64,000 nt of DNA, taken from contig JABGOQ010000115.1 of NCBI GenBank assembly GCA_018645405.1, forward strand, positions 1 to 64,000. Reading direction: 5' to 3'. The notes under the pieces are model-generated. The model was not told where the DNA came from. It made no database searches and saw only the letters and a list, made by a program, of their open reading frames with translations. Below, piece after piece: positions 7,035-15,681 of the stretch; the stretch's first letter is position 1, and every line of letters starts with the position of its first letter. The translations under genes and the position numbers were made by a program. This stretch comes from Anaerolineae bacterium. GTDB taxonomy: Bacteria; Chloroflexota; Anaerolineae; Anaerolineales; Villigracilaceae.

Positions 7035-9092
7035 TTATCCTAATACTTCACTCAACTCTGCGGAAGTATAAGGTTTCAAAATCACATCTTTCACGCCAGA
7101 TTGCAGGTATTTGGTGATATTCTCTACACTTGGTGCAGCGGAAATGATGAGGGTTTTTCCGCCCAGTTTTTCAAGGGTAGGTAAAGTTTTCTCAGCGAGG
7201 GTTTCATCAAGCAGAAGAATATCGGCATTGGGGTCAAATTTATCCAGCACATTTTTGCCAGCATTGTTGAGAGCTGTACTAACAAAACTTGTCCAATTTC
7301 CTTCAGGTGCGATCAAGACAACTTTGCCAGGTGCGCCGCTCAAATCAACGGTTGGAGCCTTTTCAGCAACGGGTAATTCGATGATGAAGGTTGTTCCTTT
7401 TTCGGGAACGCTTTCAACGCTGATGCTGCCATTCATTTGGGAAATGATATGTGTGCATGCGGCTAATCCCATCCCTTTGAAGCCTTCCCCTTTGGTGCTG
7501 AAGAAAGATGCCCAAATTTTATCTTGCATGGCTTCGGGGATGCCGATCCCGTTATCGCTGATGCGGGTGGTGACAAAGCCAGCGGTTTCGGAGGGCATTG
7601 TCTCGATGGTGATTGATTTTCCGCCAGATTCGTCGGCGTTGCGGAGCAGGTTGCCGAAGGCGCGTACGAGCTGGACACTATCTCCCACAGCGAGGGGGGT
7701 GCCGGGGGTGGATTTAACGGTCAATTTTTCGGATGGGGTTTTGGCATGGTAAGCGGAAGCAAGCCAAAGGTCAGCGAGCATTACGGGGCGGGGAGCAGTT
7801 TCACGCGCGGGTCCCAACAATGCTTCTTTCACATCCATGATCAGCTTGGCAGATTCGTCAATCATCCCCAAATCTTCTTTAAGAGACTCAACATCTAATT
7901 CTGCTTTATTTAAATCTTCTACCATTCGGGCAGCAGTTGTGGTGATGGGGAGAGCCTTGTTGCCGATCCAGTGAATGGCTTCGGTGGTGGCGCTAGAGAG
8001 AGCTTCGTAGGTTTTTGTGCGCAATAATTCAGCGTGGGTGCGTTCCACTTCTTTGAGCAGGTTAGCGTTATTGATCGCAATTGCGAGATGATCTGCCATT
8101 GTTTGCAGGGTCTGAATATCATCGTCGCTGAAAGCATTTCCTTCGATGCTTTGTACGGTGACTGCACCAAGGCAACTTTTTCCTGTGCAAAGTGGCAGAG
8201 CCATTTCTGAGCGTGTTTCGGGTAAATGCGGGTTACGGAAAAAAGCATCCTCACCTTCTACGTCGAGAGAAATACGCGCCAGACGTTCGCGAGCAGCCAT
8301 ACCGATCATCGATTTGCCGCCCAATTTAAGTTTATGATTTGCCGCGATCATGGCTTTGCCCGCTTCACCACGCCCAGCGCGCAAGACCGCGTATTCTTTA
8401 TTTTCATCGATCAGAAAAACGCCTGCGTAGTAGAAATTATAGGCTTCGCAGATAATATCGACAGTTTTTGGGAGCAGTTCATTCAGCTCCAGAATAGATG
8501 CGACACCGCGCCCAACTTCGTTTGCGGCATCCAGGAGACGCGCTCGCCTTTCAGCTTGCTTCAGGAGAAATTGATTTTTAGCGTGTTGATCGGCATTATC
8601 GATCGCGATGGCGAGTTGGTCTGCCATCCCCTGCAGCGTGGAAATATCTTCATCGCTAAATGCGGATTCTTCCACACTCTGCACAGTCACTGCGCCGAGA
8701 ACGCGAGTGCCAACGGTGAGCGGGAGAGCCATCTCTGAGCGTGTATCAGGCAGATGGGGGTTGCTAAAGAAGATCGCTTCTTCCCCAACATCCAATGCGA
8801 TGCGTGCTTCCTGTGTGCTAATGGATGCGCCGATCATCGAGTTCCCACCAACCTTGAGTTTATGATCTTCGGCGAGCATCGCGTCGCCCGCTTTGCCGCG
8901 CCCAGCTTTTAAAAGAGCATATTGCTTATCTTCTGAGAGCAGGAAAACGCCTGAATAGTAGAAATTGAATTCGTCACAGATAATATCAACGGTGCGTTGT
9001 AATAATTCCTGTGGGTCGAGGATCGAGGCAATATTATTTGCCACACGCACGGTTGCGCTGAGTAGTTTTGCTTGTCTTTCAGTGGATGTCAT
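7035..9092 (-). CDS. Soluble GAF-GAF histidine kinase with degenerate receiver
   Basis: The start is set at 9092, where AAGGAG precedes the ATG; a longer GTG reading would include that ribosome site. The 685-residue soluble protein has two related GAF domains (about 8-168 and 188-346), each with the PETRSEMALPL or PDTRSEMALPL signature. A dimerisation helix follows with probable phospho-acceptor H374 in AIHWIGNKA, an unusual H-box. An ATPase domain (468-575; SDNGIGIPE) and a C-terminal receiver-like fold (590-685; D629, K in ILKPYT) complete it. The receiver lacks the usual acidic pair at its start and may not be phosphorylated. It is last in a cluster with a free receiver and a second kinase. 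Confidence 0.87.
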   Translation of the reverse strand: MTSTERQAKLLSATVRVANNIASILDPQELLQRTVDIICDEFNFYYSGVFLLSEDKQYALLKAGRGKAGDAMLAEDHKLKVGGNSMIGASISTQEARIALDVGEEAIFFSNPHLPDTRSEMALPLTVGTRVLGAVTVQSVEESAFSDEDISTLQGMADQLAIAIDNADQHAKNQFLLKQAERRARLLDAANEVGRGVASILELNELLPKTVDIICEAYNFYYAGVFLIDENKEYAVLRAGRGEAGKAMIAANHKLKLGGKSMIGMAARERLARISLDVEGEDAFFRNPHLPETRSEMALPLCTGKSCLGAVTVQSIEGNAFSDDDIQTLQTMADHLAIAINNANLLKEVERTHAELLRTKTYEALSSATTEAIHWIGNKALPITTTAARMVEDLNKAELDVESLKEDLGMIDESAKLIMDVKEALLGPARETAPRPVMLADLWLASAYHAKTPSEKLTVKSTPGTPLAVGDSVQLVRAFGNLLRNADESGGKSITIETMPSETAGFVTTRISDNGIGIPEAMQDKIWASFFSTKGEGFKGMGLAACTHIISQMNGSISVESVPEKGTTFIIELPVAEKAPTVDLSGAPGKVVLIAPEGNWTSFVSTALNNAGKNVLDKFDPNADILLLDETLAEKTLPTLEKLGGKTLIISAAPSVENITKYLQSGVKDVILKPYTSAELSEVLG

Positions 9093-9104
9093 TTTGTCTC
9101 CTTG

Positions 9105-9188
9105 TTTCACCACAAAGACACAGAGAGCACAAAATTTTTCTTTATATTTTCAAAGGAATTCTTCGTGGGCTTTGTGTCTTTGTGGTAA
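9105..9188. repeat. Dispersed inverted repeat, CACAAAG family, copy 1
   Basis: The left arm begins TTTCACCACAAAGACACAG. The right arm ends CTTTGTGTCTTTGTGGTAAA and is close to its reverse complement. Two related copies occur at 33311-33407 and 36877-36954. It lies between the receiver gene and the downstream kinase gene. Confidence 0.75.
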
Positions 9189-9194
9189 ATTCTT

Positions 9195-9584
9195 TTATCC
9201 TAAAATCTCGTTAATCAGATCTACTAATCCCTGTTCGCGTCCCTTCACAAAATAGCTCCGTGCACCACGTTGAACGGCATCTTTAGCTGTATCAACTTCA
9301 TCATAGGCTGTTAGCACGATAGCAATTAAGTCGGGGTCAATTTCTCGTAGTTTTGTGAGCAGATCAAGCCCTGCGGCATGTGCTGGAATTCCGTCAAAAT
9401 TGGGCATATTCAAATCAAGCAATGCTATATCAATGGGGGCATCGGTTTTGTGCGCAACTTCAAATGTGGCAAGACCTTCTGAACAATTTGATGCAGTCTC
9501 AACAACAAAGCCCTTACGAAGCAACGTTTTTTGCATGCTACGCCGCACTAGGGCTTCATCGTCAACGAGTAATAATTTTGACAT
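9195..9584 (-). CDS. Stand-alone receiver-domain response regulator
   Basis: A 129-residue single receiver domain without an output domain. The acidic pocket is VDDE at 7-10, the phosphorylated Asp is D57 in LLDLNMPNFDG, the Thr is in VLTAYD and the Lys in YFVKG. A short insertion after D57 (IPAHAAGLD) is unusual. It lies between two soluble GAF kinases on the same strand and may carry phosphate between them or to a distant target. Its end is about 100 bases from the downstream kinase gene, with a CACAAAG-family repeat between. Confidence 0.92.
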   Translation of the reverse strand: MSKLLLVDDEALVRRSMQKTLLRKGFVVETASNCSEGLATFEVAHKTDAPIDIALLDLNMPNFDGIPAHAAGLDLLTKLREIDPDLIAIVLTAYDEVDTAKDAVQRGARSYFVKGREQGLVDLINEILG

Positions 9585-9678
9585 TAATTTCTCCTTCTTT
9601 TAAAAATGATCTATCAAACAATATAGTTTACCAAGTATTTTTAGCTCTGTCTTTACAAAGAGCATACAGTTAAAATTA

Positions 9679-9713
9679 GATGTGCAATGCATTTGAAAAA
9701 TGCGTTGCACATC
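9679..9713. repeat. Intercistronic hairpin
   Basis: Sixteen-base arms (GATGTGCAATGCATTT / AAATGCGTTGCACATC) with a three-base loop and one T:G pair lie between the receiver gene and the upstream kinase gene. A second small hairpin (CATCTA/TAGATG) occurs near 9758-9775. They could act as a terminator-like or mRNA-stability element. No T-tract follows. Confidence 0.65.
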
Positions 9714-9788
9714 GGGTCTGGCAAGAGGAGATGCGTAAATAAATCTGACATACAATACATCTAAAATGTAGATGCAGTGCAAGTTTTT

Positions 9789-11693
9789 TTACTTTTCTGT
9801 TGGTAACAAAATGATAAAAGTTGCGCCTTTACCAATTTCGCTCTCTGCCCAAATCTTTCCGCCGCTTTGGCCAATGATCTCCATACAGGCAGAAAGCCCC
9901 AGCCCGGTGCCACCATGATCGCCTTTGGTGGTGAAGAAGGAGACCCAAATTTTTTCAAGGATTTCAGGTGGGATGCCGGGTCCGTTATCGCTGACTTCGA
10001 TCCGAACGTATCCTGCTTCATCGGCAACCCGAGCTGAAACGTGGATTTTGGCTTGCTCGCCCTTTTTCAACGCTTCCCAGGCATTTTTGATCAGATTGAT
10101 CAACACGCGCGAAATCTGGCTTTTATCTCCCCATACTTGGGGCACATCATCAGTATAACTGGAAGTGACTACGCCAGATGGTAAACCCATCCCTGTAATT
10201 GTGGCACCGAAGAGCATCGGGATGTCGAAGGCTTCATGCTGGGCTAGTCGTCCAGGTCCGATCAAATCTTCTTTGATGTTAAGGATGGTCTCAGCACTCT
10301 GTTTGACGATTCCCAAATCTTCGAGGGTGGATTCTACGTCCACAATCAGGGGGAGATTGTCGGGAGGGAGTTTTTTTAACGCATCCACTGTTTCGGGGAT
10401 ATTGATGTCGAGGTCGGGTAGCAAGCCAAAGGTTGCGCGCGCCACGTCGGCGAAGGGATGAGCGTCCCGCTCTTGGGGAGGTAAATCCAGAAGGGTGCTG
10501 AATATTGCCAAGAAGTTGAGAAAATCTTCGCGTACACGTTCTGCGCTCCCAGGGATTGGAGCTGCTTTATTGCCCACCCAGTGAATAGCTTCACCCGTTG
10601 CGGTGGCGATGGCCTCAAAGGTTTTTGTGCGCAGAAGTTCCTGATTTGCATCATCAAGGTCTTTAAGCAGATGCGCGTTGCGGATGGCGATGGCGAGTTG
10701 GTCTGCCATGCTTTGCAGGGCGTCAATATCGGCAGTGCTAAAAGCGTTTACCTTTTCGCTTTGCACGGTCAGTGCGCCGAGAGTATTGCCTTTTGTAATG
10801 AGAGGCAATGCCATCTCGGAACGAGTTTCAGGGAGGTGGGGGTTTTTGAAATGTTTTTCGAGATCGCCAATATCAGCTGTGATCTCAGCTTTTCTATTGC
10901 GGATGGCTACGCCTAGCATTGAGTCGCCATCAACAGTGAGGCGGTGATTGTTAGTGACCATCTCATCACCTGCTGTGCCATAACCCGCCTGAAGAACCGC
11001 CCACTCTTTTTTTGAGTCAAGAAGAAAAATGCCTGCGTAATAGAATTCGTATTCTTTACAGATGATGTCAACGGTCGTTTGGAGAAGTTCGTCAAGATCA
11101 AGGATCGATGAGATATTATGACCAACAGTGGCGGCAGCTTTGAGCAGACGTTGATGTCGTTGCATATCAACGATGACGTGTTTATTTTGCTGGTCGAGAA
11201 ATTTATTATGATCTGCCATTTTGGTCAGTTCATGTACTTTTTTCTCAAGATGTTGCACGAGTTCTTGCTGGTATTCTTGAAGATGGTGATCTGCCTGAGC
11301 TGCAAGTTCCTGTTTTCCATTGAGATAGGCTTCAACTTCATCTCTAAAGATGTCGATGTCTATGGGTTTGGTCATAAAGCCAACACAGCCTGCAACAAGG
11401 GCACGCTCTCGTGCGCCAGAGGTAACGTCGGCAGTTAGCGCAACCATTGGAGTGTTGGGGAGAGAAGCTTTGAGCCGTGTGGCAACTTCTCTTCCGCTAA
11501 GATCGGGCAGATTTATATCGAGGAGAATTAAATCGGGACGGGTGTTGAGCGCCAGATCAATTCCGTCAATAGGGTTGTCGGATTCAAGAAAAATATAATC
11601 ACGCGCAAGCAATCGACGCACAAGCAAGCGAGAATCATCAGAGTCTTCGATATAGAGTATTTTTGGAAGCTTTTTGGGGTCTGTTGCAGTCAT
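9789..11693 (-). CDS. Soluble receiver-GAF histidine kinase
   Basis: A 634-residue soluble hybrid kinase with its receiver at the front (about 11-125; D59 in LLDINLPDLSG). Then come a coiled-coil linker (130-185), one GAF domain (185-345, PETRSEMALPL), a dimerisation helix with likely phospho-acceptor H371 in AIHWVGNKA, and an ATPase domain (about 535-632; SDNGPGIPPE, GTGLGLSACMEI). The segment between H371 and the ATPase domain is longer than in orthodox kinases (about 160 residues). It shares its GAF type and odd H-box with the kinase at 7035-9092 and is first in this minus-strand cluster. The signal sensed by the GAF domain cannot be read from sequence. Confidence 0.9.
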   Translation of the reverse strand: MTATDPKKLPKILYIEDSDDSRLLVRRLLARDYIFLESDNPIDGIDLALNTRPDLILLDINLPDLSGREVATRLKASLPNTPMVALTADVTSGARERALVAGCVGFMTKPIDIDIFRDEVEAYLNGKQELAAQADHHLQEYQQELVQHLEKKVHELTKMADHNKFLDQQNKHVIVDMQRHQRLLKAAATVGHNISSILDLDELLQTTVDIICKEYEFYYAGIFLLDSKKEWAVLQAGYGTAGDEMVTNNHRLTVDGDSMLGVAIRNRKAEITADIGDLEKHFKNPHLPETRSEMALPLITKGNTLGALTVQSEKVNAFSTADIDALQSMADQLAIAIRNAHLLKDLDDANQELLRTKTFEAIATATGEAIHWVGNKAAPIPGSAERVREDFLNFLAIFSTLLDLPPQERDAHPFADVARATFGLLPDLDINIPETVDALKKLPPDNLPLIVDVESTLEDLGIVKQSAETILNIKEDLIGPGRLAQHEAFDIPMLFGATITGMGLPSGVVTSSYTDDVPQVWGDKSQISRVLINLIKNAWEALKKGEQAKIHVSARVADEAGYVRIEVSDNGPGIPPEILEKIWVSFFTTKGDHGGTGLGLSACMEIIGQSGGKIWAESEIGKGATFIILLPTEK

Positions 11694-11767
11694 TTATGTG
11701 CCTTGAATTTAGTATTATGAATTATAACTGCTTTATAGTCTGATTGGTTGAAACTTGGGGAAGATAG

Positions 11768-12001
11768 TAAGGCAATCGCATCTAATTCAAAAATAAGGCC
11801 AATCTTTGTCTTTTCGCGTGGGCTGAAGCCTTAACTCAATGCGTGGAAGCCCTTCGGGCTGAAAAAGAGTCGGATAAATCCGACTTTCATGTACTGAGGC
11901 AGGGATTTACGTGTGCCCGATAGGGTGTCTTGATCCGATGCCTGATTTCGTACATTTTCCAATGGTTTTTGGAAAAATAAATTAGATGCGATTGCCCTAG
12001 A
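11768..12001. mobile_element. MITE-like element with target duplication
   Basis: A 234-bp non-coding element. A perfect 17-bp terminal inverted repeat (GGCAATCGCATCTAATT at 11771-11787; reverse complement at 11980-11996) lies just inside both ends. An 8-bp direct repeat, GAAGATAG, flanks it (11760-11767 and 12002-12009), consistent with a target duplication. Inside are further hairpins (AGCCCTTCGGGCT near 11848 and AGTCGGATAAATCCGACT at 11868). No open frame is present, so a transposase would have to act from elsewhere. It fills most of the gap before jag. Confidence 0.65.
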
Positions 12002-12016
12002 GAAGATAGATAAGAA

Positions 12017-12043
12017 AAATCCCCGCTGATTTCAGCGGGGATT
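12017..12043. terminator. Terminator after jag
   Basis: A perfect stem (AAATCCCCGCTGA / TCAGCGGGGATTT) with a two-base loop lies just downstream of the jag stop on the minus strand. It marks the end of the rpmH-jag block. Confidence 0.85.
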
Positions 12044-12053
12044 TCATTTTCTG

Positions 12054-12806
12054 TTATTTTGGTTCGATCACAACTTTTCGTTGCGAATCTTCACCAATGC
12101 TATTTGTTTTTACGTCAGGGCTGTTTTGTAGTTCCATATGAACGATTCGGCGCTCGTAAGGAGACATTGGCTCAAGGTTTTGTTTGCGCCCCGAGCTGAT
12201 AACTTGTTGCGCTATTTTTTGTGCCATTTGTCGCAGTTGTTGCTCACGGCGATTGCGGTGTCCTTCCACGTCTATCGAAACGCGTACCCAGCGAGACATT
12301 TCCTTGCTCACAATTAGCGTGGCAATGCGCTGAAAAGCGTCGATTGTTTTGCCGCGTCTGCCGATCAAAACGCCCAGATCTTTCCCGGTCACGTCGATGT
12401 AGACCGATTGGCGTCCTTCGCGGTCTGGGTCGTCGTAGCGGGCGGAGGCTTTTGCATCGAGGTGCATCAGCTCGAGAAGTTTGTTGATAATTTCTTCGGA
12501 GCGTTCGAGGAGCGGCTCATCTTCTTTGGGATCGGTAGATGCGCTCTTTTTAACGGGAGCAGGCTCAGGGTCAGCGGGCGAAGCGGATTTGTCCTCCACT
12601 TGCTCGGGGGACTCGTCATTTTTTTCGCCGTTGACAGTTAATCGAACCCGCACCTGACGTTTTCCCATTCCCAAAAAGCCTTTGCCGCCCGAATCAAGTA
12701 CCTCAAAAGAGACATCTGCTGCGGTTAATCCTAAATCAGCAAGACCTTGACTGAGCGCATCTTCAACAGTTGATGCGATTACTTCAAGCGTAGTTTTTTC
12801 TTGCAT
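12054..12806 (-). CDS. jag: Jag/KhpB RNA-binding protein
   Basis: A 250-residue RNA-binding protein of the Jag (SpoIIIJ-associated, KhpB) family. It has an N-terminal Jag domain (about 1-60, with KGFLGMGKRQV), an acidic Pro-rich linker, a KH domain (GVLIGRRGKTIDAFQRIA) and a C-terminal R3H domain (ERRIVHMEL). It is the last gene of a block with yidC, yidD, rnpA and rpmH, the usual setting of jag. In other bacteria the protein binds RNA and influences cell elongation and division; that role here is by family only. Confidence 0.95.
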   Translation of the reverse strand: MQEKTTLEVIASTVEDALSQGLADLGLTAADVSFEVLDSGGKGFLGMGKRQVRVRLTVNGEKNDESPEQVEDKSASPADPEPAPVKKSASTDPKEDEPLLERSEEIINKLLELMHLDAKASARYDDPDREGRQSVYIDVTGKDLGVLIGRRGKTIDAFQRIATLIVSKEMSRWVRVSIDVEGHRNRREQQLRQMAQKIAQQVISSGRKQNLEPMSPYERRIVHMELQNSPDVKTNSIGEDSQRKVVIEPK

Positions 12807-12819
12807 TTTTCTCTCCCTA

Positions 12820-13572
12820 TTATTTTCTACCGGGTATCAAATTATTCCAATTAGCACGTCCCATCATGGCATATTGTGCGATGCCGAGCAGGTTGCTGGT
12901 GATGAAATAAAGTGCAAGCCCAGAGGCAAAGGTCATCGCGAAATAACCCATCAGGAAAGGCATATAGATACTCATCATATTACCCATTGCTGCGCTTTGG
13001 TCACCAGGGTTGGATGGAGGCGTCATCAACTTGGATTGAATATAAGACGTGATAACAACGATCACGGCCAAGGTGGGGAGGGCGAAGCCAAAGACATCGA
13101 TGGATTCAGGGCGTCCTAAGTCCATCCAGAGGAATTTACTGTTGAGCGGGATGACTGAAGAAATATCCAAAAATGAGTATAGGCTGCGGGACATATTGAG
13201 CAATGAGAGTGGGGTGGCAGCCAAAGAACGGATAATCGACTGATAAAGTCCGATAATAACGGGAAATTGGATTATGGTTGGCAAACAAGAGCCAAAGGGG
13301 TTGATGCCGCGCTCTTTGTAAATGCGCATTTGCTCGCTTGCCAATTTTTCTTTGTCGTTTTTATATTTCTTTTGAATACTGAGCCATTCTTTATCCTTTT
13401 GTAATTCTTGCATGCCCTGTGTGCCTTTTAGCTGCTGGGCAGTGAGAGGCCAGGTGATAGCGCGAACAAGGATTGTGAATAAGATGATGGCAATGCCAAA
13501 GTTGTGCCCAATAATTTCATAAATAAAGAGCAGGACGTTGGTCATGGGTATGATGATATAGGTATCCCACAT
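12820..13572 (-). CDS. yidC: YidC/Oxa1-family membrane insertase
   Basis: A 250-residue insertase that places membrane proteins in the lipid bilayer, with or after SecYEG. It is the short form, without the large periplasmic domain of proteobacterial YidC. Five membrane segments can be drawn. The conserved groove arginine is R37 in ILVRAITWPLT, and a basic, coiled cytoplasmic loop (KDKEWLSIQKKYKNDKEKL) follows. There is no lipobox, unlike Bacillus SpoIIIJ. It sits between a beta-propeller lipoprotein gene and jag with short gaps. Confidence 0.95.
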   Translation of the reverse strand: MWDTYIIIPMTNVLLFIYEIIGHNFGIAIILFTILVRAITWPLTAQQLKGTQGMQELQKDKEWLSIQKKYKNDKEKLASEQMRIYKERGINPFGSCLPTIIQFPVIIGLYQSIIRSLAATPLSLLNMSRSLYSFLDISSVIPLNSKFLWMDLGRPESIDVFGFALPTLAVIVVITSYIQSKLMTPPSNPGDQSAAMGNMMSIYMPFLMGYFAMTFASGLALYFITSNLLGIAQYAMMGRANWNNLIPGRK

Positions 13573-13581
13573 AGCGTCTCC

Positions 13582-14664
13582 TTAATTTTCAGGTATAAAT
13601 TGCCAGACTTGTCTTCCCTCAAGATCGAGAGCGACGAGAGCGGCTTGGTTTTCCATTTCCATTGGTGAGAAGAGAATCAGATCATCACCTTGCACAGGGG
13701 AGGTATAGAGCCGCCCGCCGATAGAGTATTGCCAGATGATAGCCCCTTCGCGGTCAATTGCGTATGCTGAACCGGATTCTGTACCAATGACAATGAAGTC
13801 TTCGGTTATTAGAGGTGAGCCAATGATTGTGCCATCAGGCTGGATGGAATTCCAAACAGGGCGACCATCGCTGGTGTTAATGGCGTAAAAATTACCTTCA
13901 AGATCACCAACATAGAGTGTATTCTCTTCGATGACAGGTGCATCCCAAACCCAACCTTTGGTCTCAAAGCTCCAGCTGGTGTTTTGAGCAGAAGCATTAA
14001 TAGCTTCTATTTTTGCCCCAAAGGAGCCAAGATAGAGATTTCCATCTGCATCAAGAGCAGGGCTTCCAGGGATTGCACCAGTTGCTTCGGCTTTCCAAAG
14101 AACCTCTTGGGTGCTTAGGTTAAAAGCGTAAAGGTGATGGTCGAGAGAATTTATATATAAAAACTCTCCATCACTGACAGGCTGCGACCATAAGGTTCCG
14201 CCAATATGCTTTGCCCAAAGGAAATTTCCAAGTAAATCAAAAGCATAGAGTTTGCCGTCTGTATTGGGCGCATAAATAGTCTCATCAACTACGATTGGGC
14301 TGGCAATCCAAACACCTTCAGGATCGCTAAAAGTCCAGTTGGTGCTGCCACTGGCGGCGTTTAGCGAAATAAGACTGTGATTTGTGCCCGCACTGGTGAT
14401 CAGTAATTGCCCATCTTCGGTTAGGACAGGAGTCGCAAAGAACGATTCTTTCGTATCGGCTTTTTCGGCGGGGTATTGCCAAGCCTGATTTCCATTGTTC
14501 AGGTTAATCGCGTAAACAAAAGAGCCGTTGGCAAGATAGGCTTTTTCAGCATCTGCGCTCAAGCCAGCCCAACTATTGGAGCGCATCGCAGAAGCAGAGC
14601 ATCCGCTCAATAATGTGGCTAGCACTACAGCTACCACAAGAATAAAAACTTTTTTCAATTTCAC
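13582..14664 (-). CDS. PQQ-like beta-propeller lipoprotein (BamB-like)
   Basis: The GTG at 14664 is chosen because AGGAG lies seven bases ahead; a longer reading would overlap yidD. The roughly 360-residue product has a lipoprotein signal ending LLSGCSA. Seven or so PQQ-like blades follow, with recurring motifs such as LYAFDLLGNFLWA, LYAFNLSTQEVLWK and FYAINTSDGRPVWN. The fold is that of BamB, a scaffold protein, and of many surface propellers. Its place between yidD and yidC suggests a role tied to membrane protein insertion or folding at the outer face. This is inference; no substrate or partner is seen. Confidence 0.86.
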   Translation of the reverse strand: MKLKKVFILVVAVVLATLLSGCSASAMRSNSWAGLSADAEKAYLANGSFVYAINLNNGNQAWQYPAEKADTKESFFATPVLTEDGQLLITSAGTNHSLISLNAASGSTNWTFSDPEGVWIASPIVVDETIYAPNTDGKLYAFDLLGNFLWAKHIGGTLWSQPVSDGEFLYINSLDHHLYAFNLSTQEVLWKAEATGAIPGSPALDADGNLYLGSFGAKIEAINASAQNTSWSFETKGWVWDAPVIEENTLYVGDLEGNFYAINTSDGRPVWNSIQPDGTIIGSPLITEDFIVIGTESGSAYAIDREGAIIWQYSIGGRLYTSPVQGDDLILFSPMEMENQAALVALDLEGRQVWQFIPEN

Positions 14665-14674
14665 AGTGTCTCTC

Positions 14675-14968
14675 CTAAGGGACAGGGTCATGACCACCCG
14701 AGCTGAAAGGATTGCATCGCAATACTCGCCAGATAGCCATCAAGAAACCTTTTAGCGCACCGTACTTATAAATTGCTTGATAACCATAATGTGAACAAGA
14801 TGGATAAAAGCGGCAAGTTCCGGCTGGTAACGCACGCGAAAATGTCATTTGGTAGAGTCGAATAACCGCCAAAATAGCCCAGCGCGGCCAATAGAGCGGG
14901 CTACGAGATAAATCACGTAACTTTGGTTCATTGGGATATTCAGAGGGGAGGTAAAACTCAGACATCAT
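14675..14968 (-). CDS. yidD: Membrane protein insertion efficiency factor YidD
   Basis: A 97-residue member of the YidD family, which assists YidC-dependent insertion. Family hallmarks are CRFYPSCSHYGYQAI, the Trp-Arg-x2-Arg-Cys-Asn-Pro block and the terminal GGHDPVP. It is somewhat longer than many members owing to an extra N-terminal stretch of about 25 residues. Its start overlaps the end of rnpA by 11 bases. The downstream gene is a lipoprotein that intervenes before yidC. Confidence 0.95.
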   Translation of the reverse strand: MMSEFYLPSEYPNEPKLRDLSRSPLYWPRWAILAVIRLYQMTFSRALPAGTCRFYPSCSHYGYQAIYKYGALKGFLMAIWRVLRCNPFSSGGHDPVP

Positions 14969-15299
14969 TTAACAAATCTGCACGTCGCAAAACTTCTTGC
15001 AACGCTGTTTGAACCTGAGGCATCTTAACTTGGATAATCGGTGCACGGGCGATGATGATCAAGTCATAACCAGAAGTGATTTGCGGATATAACTCACGAA
15101 GGGCGGCACGTATCAGACGTTTTGCTCGATTCCGTTTAACCGCATTCCCCACGCTCCGACCAGCTGTTACGCCAACCTTCGTTATGGATAGTTGATTCTC
15201 AAGAGCAATCAACACAAGAAACGGGTGGGCAGTTGATTTTCCATCATGCCGCACCCGCTTGAAATCAGTTGATCGGGTCAGGCGAAGTTTTCGTTGCAC
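14958..15299 (-). CDS. rnpA: Ribonuclease P protein component
   Basis: A 113-residue basic protein subunit of RNase P, which matures the 5' ends of tRNAs together with a catalytic RNA. The signature NAVKRNRAKRLIR, with its RNR core, is present after GVTAGRSVG. It lies between rpmH and yidD in the conserved order. No RNase P RNA gene was recognised in this window. Confidence 0.96.
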   Translation of the reverse strand: MQRKLRLTRSTDFKRVRHDGKSTAHPFLVLIALENQLSITKVGVTAGRSVGNAVKRNRAKRLIRAALRELYPQITSGYDLIIIARAPIIQVKMPQVQTALQEVLRRADLLNDV

Positions 15300-15368
15300 C
15301 CGTACCCTCGGAAGCTTTCTTCACTCGATTTTCTAGACATATGCCATAAGTTCATACAGATGGCAGTT

Positions 15369-15542
15369 TTACCAGTCGACTTTCTTGACGTGTTGGTTTG
15401 CTTTCACGGTTAGGCGAAGACGCCCTTTAAGACGGCGGCGTTTCAAAACTTTGCGTCCACCTTTGGTTGCCATACGTTTGCGAAAACCATGCACGCGAAC
15501 TCGACGGCGTTTTTTGGGTTGATATGTTCTTTTTGTTGACAT
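15369..15542 (-). CDS. rpmH: Ribosomal protein bL34
   Basis: The start at 15542 gives the normal N-terminus [14 protein letters not shown] and has GAGGAAA seven bases ahead; a longer reading would add 12 unrelated residues. The 57-residue product is extremely basic ([22 protein letters not shown]), as expected for L34 of the large subunit. It heads the rpmH-rnpA-yidD-yidC-jag block. dnaA is not beside it, so the origin cannot be placed here on gene order. Confidence 0.97.
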   Translation of the reverse strand: MSTKRTYQPKKRRRVRVHGFRKRMATKGGRKVLKRRRLKGRLRLTVKANQHVKKVDW

Positions 15543-15614
15543 AAAACTTTCCTCATAGATTTTTAAGAATAATGGCAAAATTTAACCAGTCTTCTCTTTG
15601 AAGACTGGCACGCT

Positions 15615-15643
15615 ATTATACCGTAACGTTTTTGATTCAGCAA
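15615..15643 (-). promoter_or_regulatory. Promoter of the rpmH block
   Basis: On the minus strand TTGCTG (15643-15638) and a perfect TATAAT (15620-15615) are separated by 17 bases, about 70 bases upstream of rpmH. Confidence 0.75.
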
Positions 15644-15681
15644 ACAGAAATTGATTGGCTAAAAGGAATCTAATATATCTT

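Noticed and set aside
7111-7752. Long open frame opposite the GAF-GAF kinase gene
   Set aside because: It has no ribosome site and its translation looks like an antisense reading of the kinase. The kinase frame has clear domains. Other long antisense frames (such as 53483-54205, 27612-28175 and 31562-32053) were rejected for the same reason.
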